DNA of 59,054 bases from Sanguibacter inulinus (lineage in GTDB: Bacteria; Actinomycetota; Actinomycetes; Actinomycetales; Cellulomonadaceae), in the NCBI RefSeq assembly GCF_013415325.1, contig NZ_JACBYE010000026.1, positions 1-59,054 on the forward strand. Reading direction: 5' to 3'. The translations under genes and the position numbers were made by a program. The notes beneath the pieces are model-generated. The model saw nothing but the letters and a program-made list of their open reading frames with translations. It was not told the DNA's origin and made no database searches. This document shows, in pieces, positions 58,060 through 59,054 of the stretch (position 1 is the first letter of the stretch; each line of letters begins with the position of its first letter).

Positions 58060-59054
58060 ATGGCGTCACCCCTGCGCGACAGGCGGGCAGCTGCACGTCG
58101 TGGTCCCCTCGTCGGAGCTCTTGCCCTGAGCTTCGTCATCGGTCTCGGAGCCAGCACCCCTGCGCTCGCCGACGACCCCGTCCCCTCGCAGGACGAGGTC
58201 GACCGGGCTCGTGGGCAGGTCGCGCAGGCAGCGACAGACGTCGCCGCGATGGACGTGCAGATCGCCCAGCTCGAGCAGACCCAGCAGACCGCGCTCGAAG
58301 ACGCAGCGCTCGCCGGGTCGGCCTACACGCAGGCCGTCGTCGACTACGACGCCGCGGTCCTCGTCGCGAGCGAGGCGACGACCAAGAGCGAGGCAGCCGC
58401 GGCGCGGGCAGAAGAGTCGCGCAAGCTCCTCGTGGGGATCGCCCGCGAGAGCTCCCGCAACGGTGGTGGGCTCGACCAGGTGGGCATGCTCCTCACTGTC
58501 GACGGCGTCCAGGACGCCGTGAGCGAGGCCAACGCCGTCGACCTCGTCGGCTCCAAGGCCGACAAGGCCGTCCAGCAGTTCCAGGCCGACACCGTCGTCG
58601 CCGAGACCCTCAAGGGGATCGCGGACCAGGCTGTCGCCGACCAGCAGACGAAGAAGGACGAGGCTGACACCGCGCTCGCCTCCGCCCAGCAGAAGCAGGC
58701 CGAGGCCGACACCGCGGTGAGCGACGCGGCCGCGCAGCGCACGACCCTCGTCAACGCTCTCGCCGCGGCCCGCAGCACGAGCGTGGAGGTCGAGCAGCAG
58801 CGCCAGGACGGTCTCGCCGCCCAGCGCGCAGCCGCAGCCGAAGAGGCAGCCCGGGCCCGCGTCGAGCGCGAGGTCGTCCCGGCCGCCTCGCCGGTCCCCG
58901 CGCAGCCGAGCACGCCGGCGACCGACCAGCCGGGGACCACCCCGGCCCCGACCACGTCGGCCCCCACGACCCCGGCGCCGACCACCCCGGCACCGACGAC
59001 GCCTGCGCCCACGACGCCGACGAACCCGGCTCCCACGACGCCCCCCGTCGTGAC
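58060..59054 (+). CDS. Secreted coiled-coil protein, probable RipA-like peptidoglycan hydrolase (cut by window end)
   Basis: The first 331 codons of an exported protein; the 3' end is outside the window. A signal peptide ends at ALADD (residues 1-39). Residues 42-270 form long Ala/Gln/Glu-rich coiled coils (ARGQVAQAATDVAAMDVQIA) with the RNGGGLDQVGMLLT break common in NlpC/P60 hydrolases of the RipA group. A Pro/Thr repeat linker (TTPAP units) follows from about residue 285. The expected catalytic NlpC/P60 or similar domain would lie just beyond the window, so the enzyme call is inference. GAGAGGA precedes the ATG. Confidence 0.78.
   Translation, partial: MASPLRDRRAAARRGPLVGALALSFVIGLGASTPALADDPVPSQDEVDRARGQVAQAATDVAAMDVQIAQLEQTQQTALEDAALAGSAYTQAVVDYDAAVLVASEATTKSEAAAARAEESRKLLVGIARESSRNGGGLDQVGMLLTVDGVQDAVSEANAVDLVGSKADKAVQQFQADTVVAETLKGIADQAVADQQTKKDEADTALASAQQKQAEADTAVSDAAAQRTTLVNALAAARSTSVEVEQQRQDGLAAQRAAAAEEAARARVEREVVPAASPVPAQPSTPATDQPGTTPAPTTSAPTTPAPTTPAPTTPAPTTPTNPAPTTPPVV

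Overview
The window is very GC-rich and codes like a high-GC Gram-positive bacterium (Actinomycetota). A Micrococcales-type genome (Cellulomonas/Sanguibacter-like) is the best guess, from the tmk-holB-hydrolase-tRNA-Thr order, a WhiB protein, an LPXTG-like sorted giant protein and many leaderless starts. The exact genus cannot be read from the sequence. Genes are dense and often overlap by ATGA or GTGA.

Layout. (1) 1-3983: housekeeping start: thymidylate kinase, the DNA polymerase III delta' subunit, a secreted lipoprotein peptidase, tRNA-Thr(CGU) and a strong terminator. (2) 4076-8888: a compact prophage-like lysis island just behind the tRNA. A leftward operon runs WhiB, a membrane coiled-coil protein, a holin-like protein and three peptidoglycan hydrolases; an XRE repressor and an ImmA-type protease diverge from it. 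A LexA-like box lies on the promoter of one hydrolase, and two hydrolases carry internal start sites for their shared C-terminal domain. No integrase or virion gene is visible. (3) 9039-23365: orphan peptide-binding lipoprotein, MFS carrier, ECF sigma factor with membrane partner, DUF3806 protein, Pr6Pr membrane protein, OsmC, a TetR-controlled pseudo-ABC/YhgE pair, and a MacB-like ABC/FtsX exporter.

(4) 23551-32653, all leftward: pnuC-nadR (nicotinamide riboside uptake and NAD synthesis), a (GAGCCC)11 tract, then five overlapping genes: a MoxR AAA+ ATPase, an unknown protein, a zincin-VWA fusion, a second unknown protein and an adenylate-forming ligase. This five-gene set is the strongest candidate for an undescribed system. 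(5) 32795-42675: a large FAD/Fe-S dehydrogenase, an SDR protein, a visibly lower-GC ABC-ATPase/DUF4435 fusion resembling a one-gene PARIS defence system, a thiamine-binding protein, a RAMA-domain protein, a hydrolase, an oxidoreductase and an MDMPI-fold protein.

(6) 43028-53833: one 3601-residue surface protein with a signal peptide, CSLREA/beta-helix head, about 25 Big_1 repeats (21 of them exactly 300 bp apart) and a sortase-type tail. (7) 53909-59054: a membrane protein, the metY-metX methionine genes behind a leaderless seven-codon Met/Cys leader peptide, and a RipA-like secreted coiled-coil protein cut by the window end.
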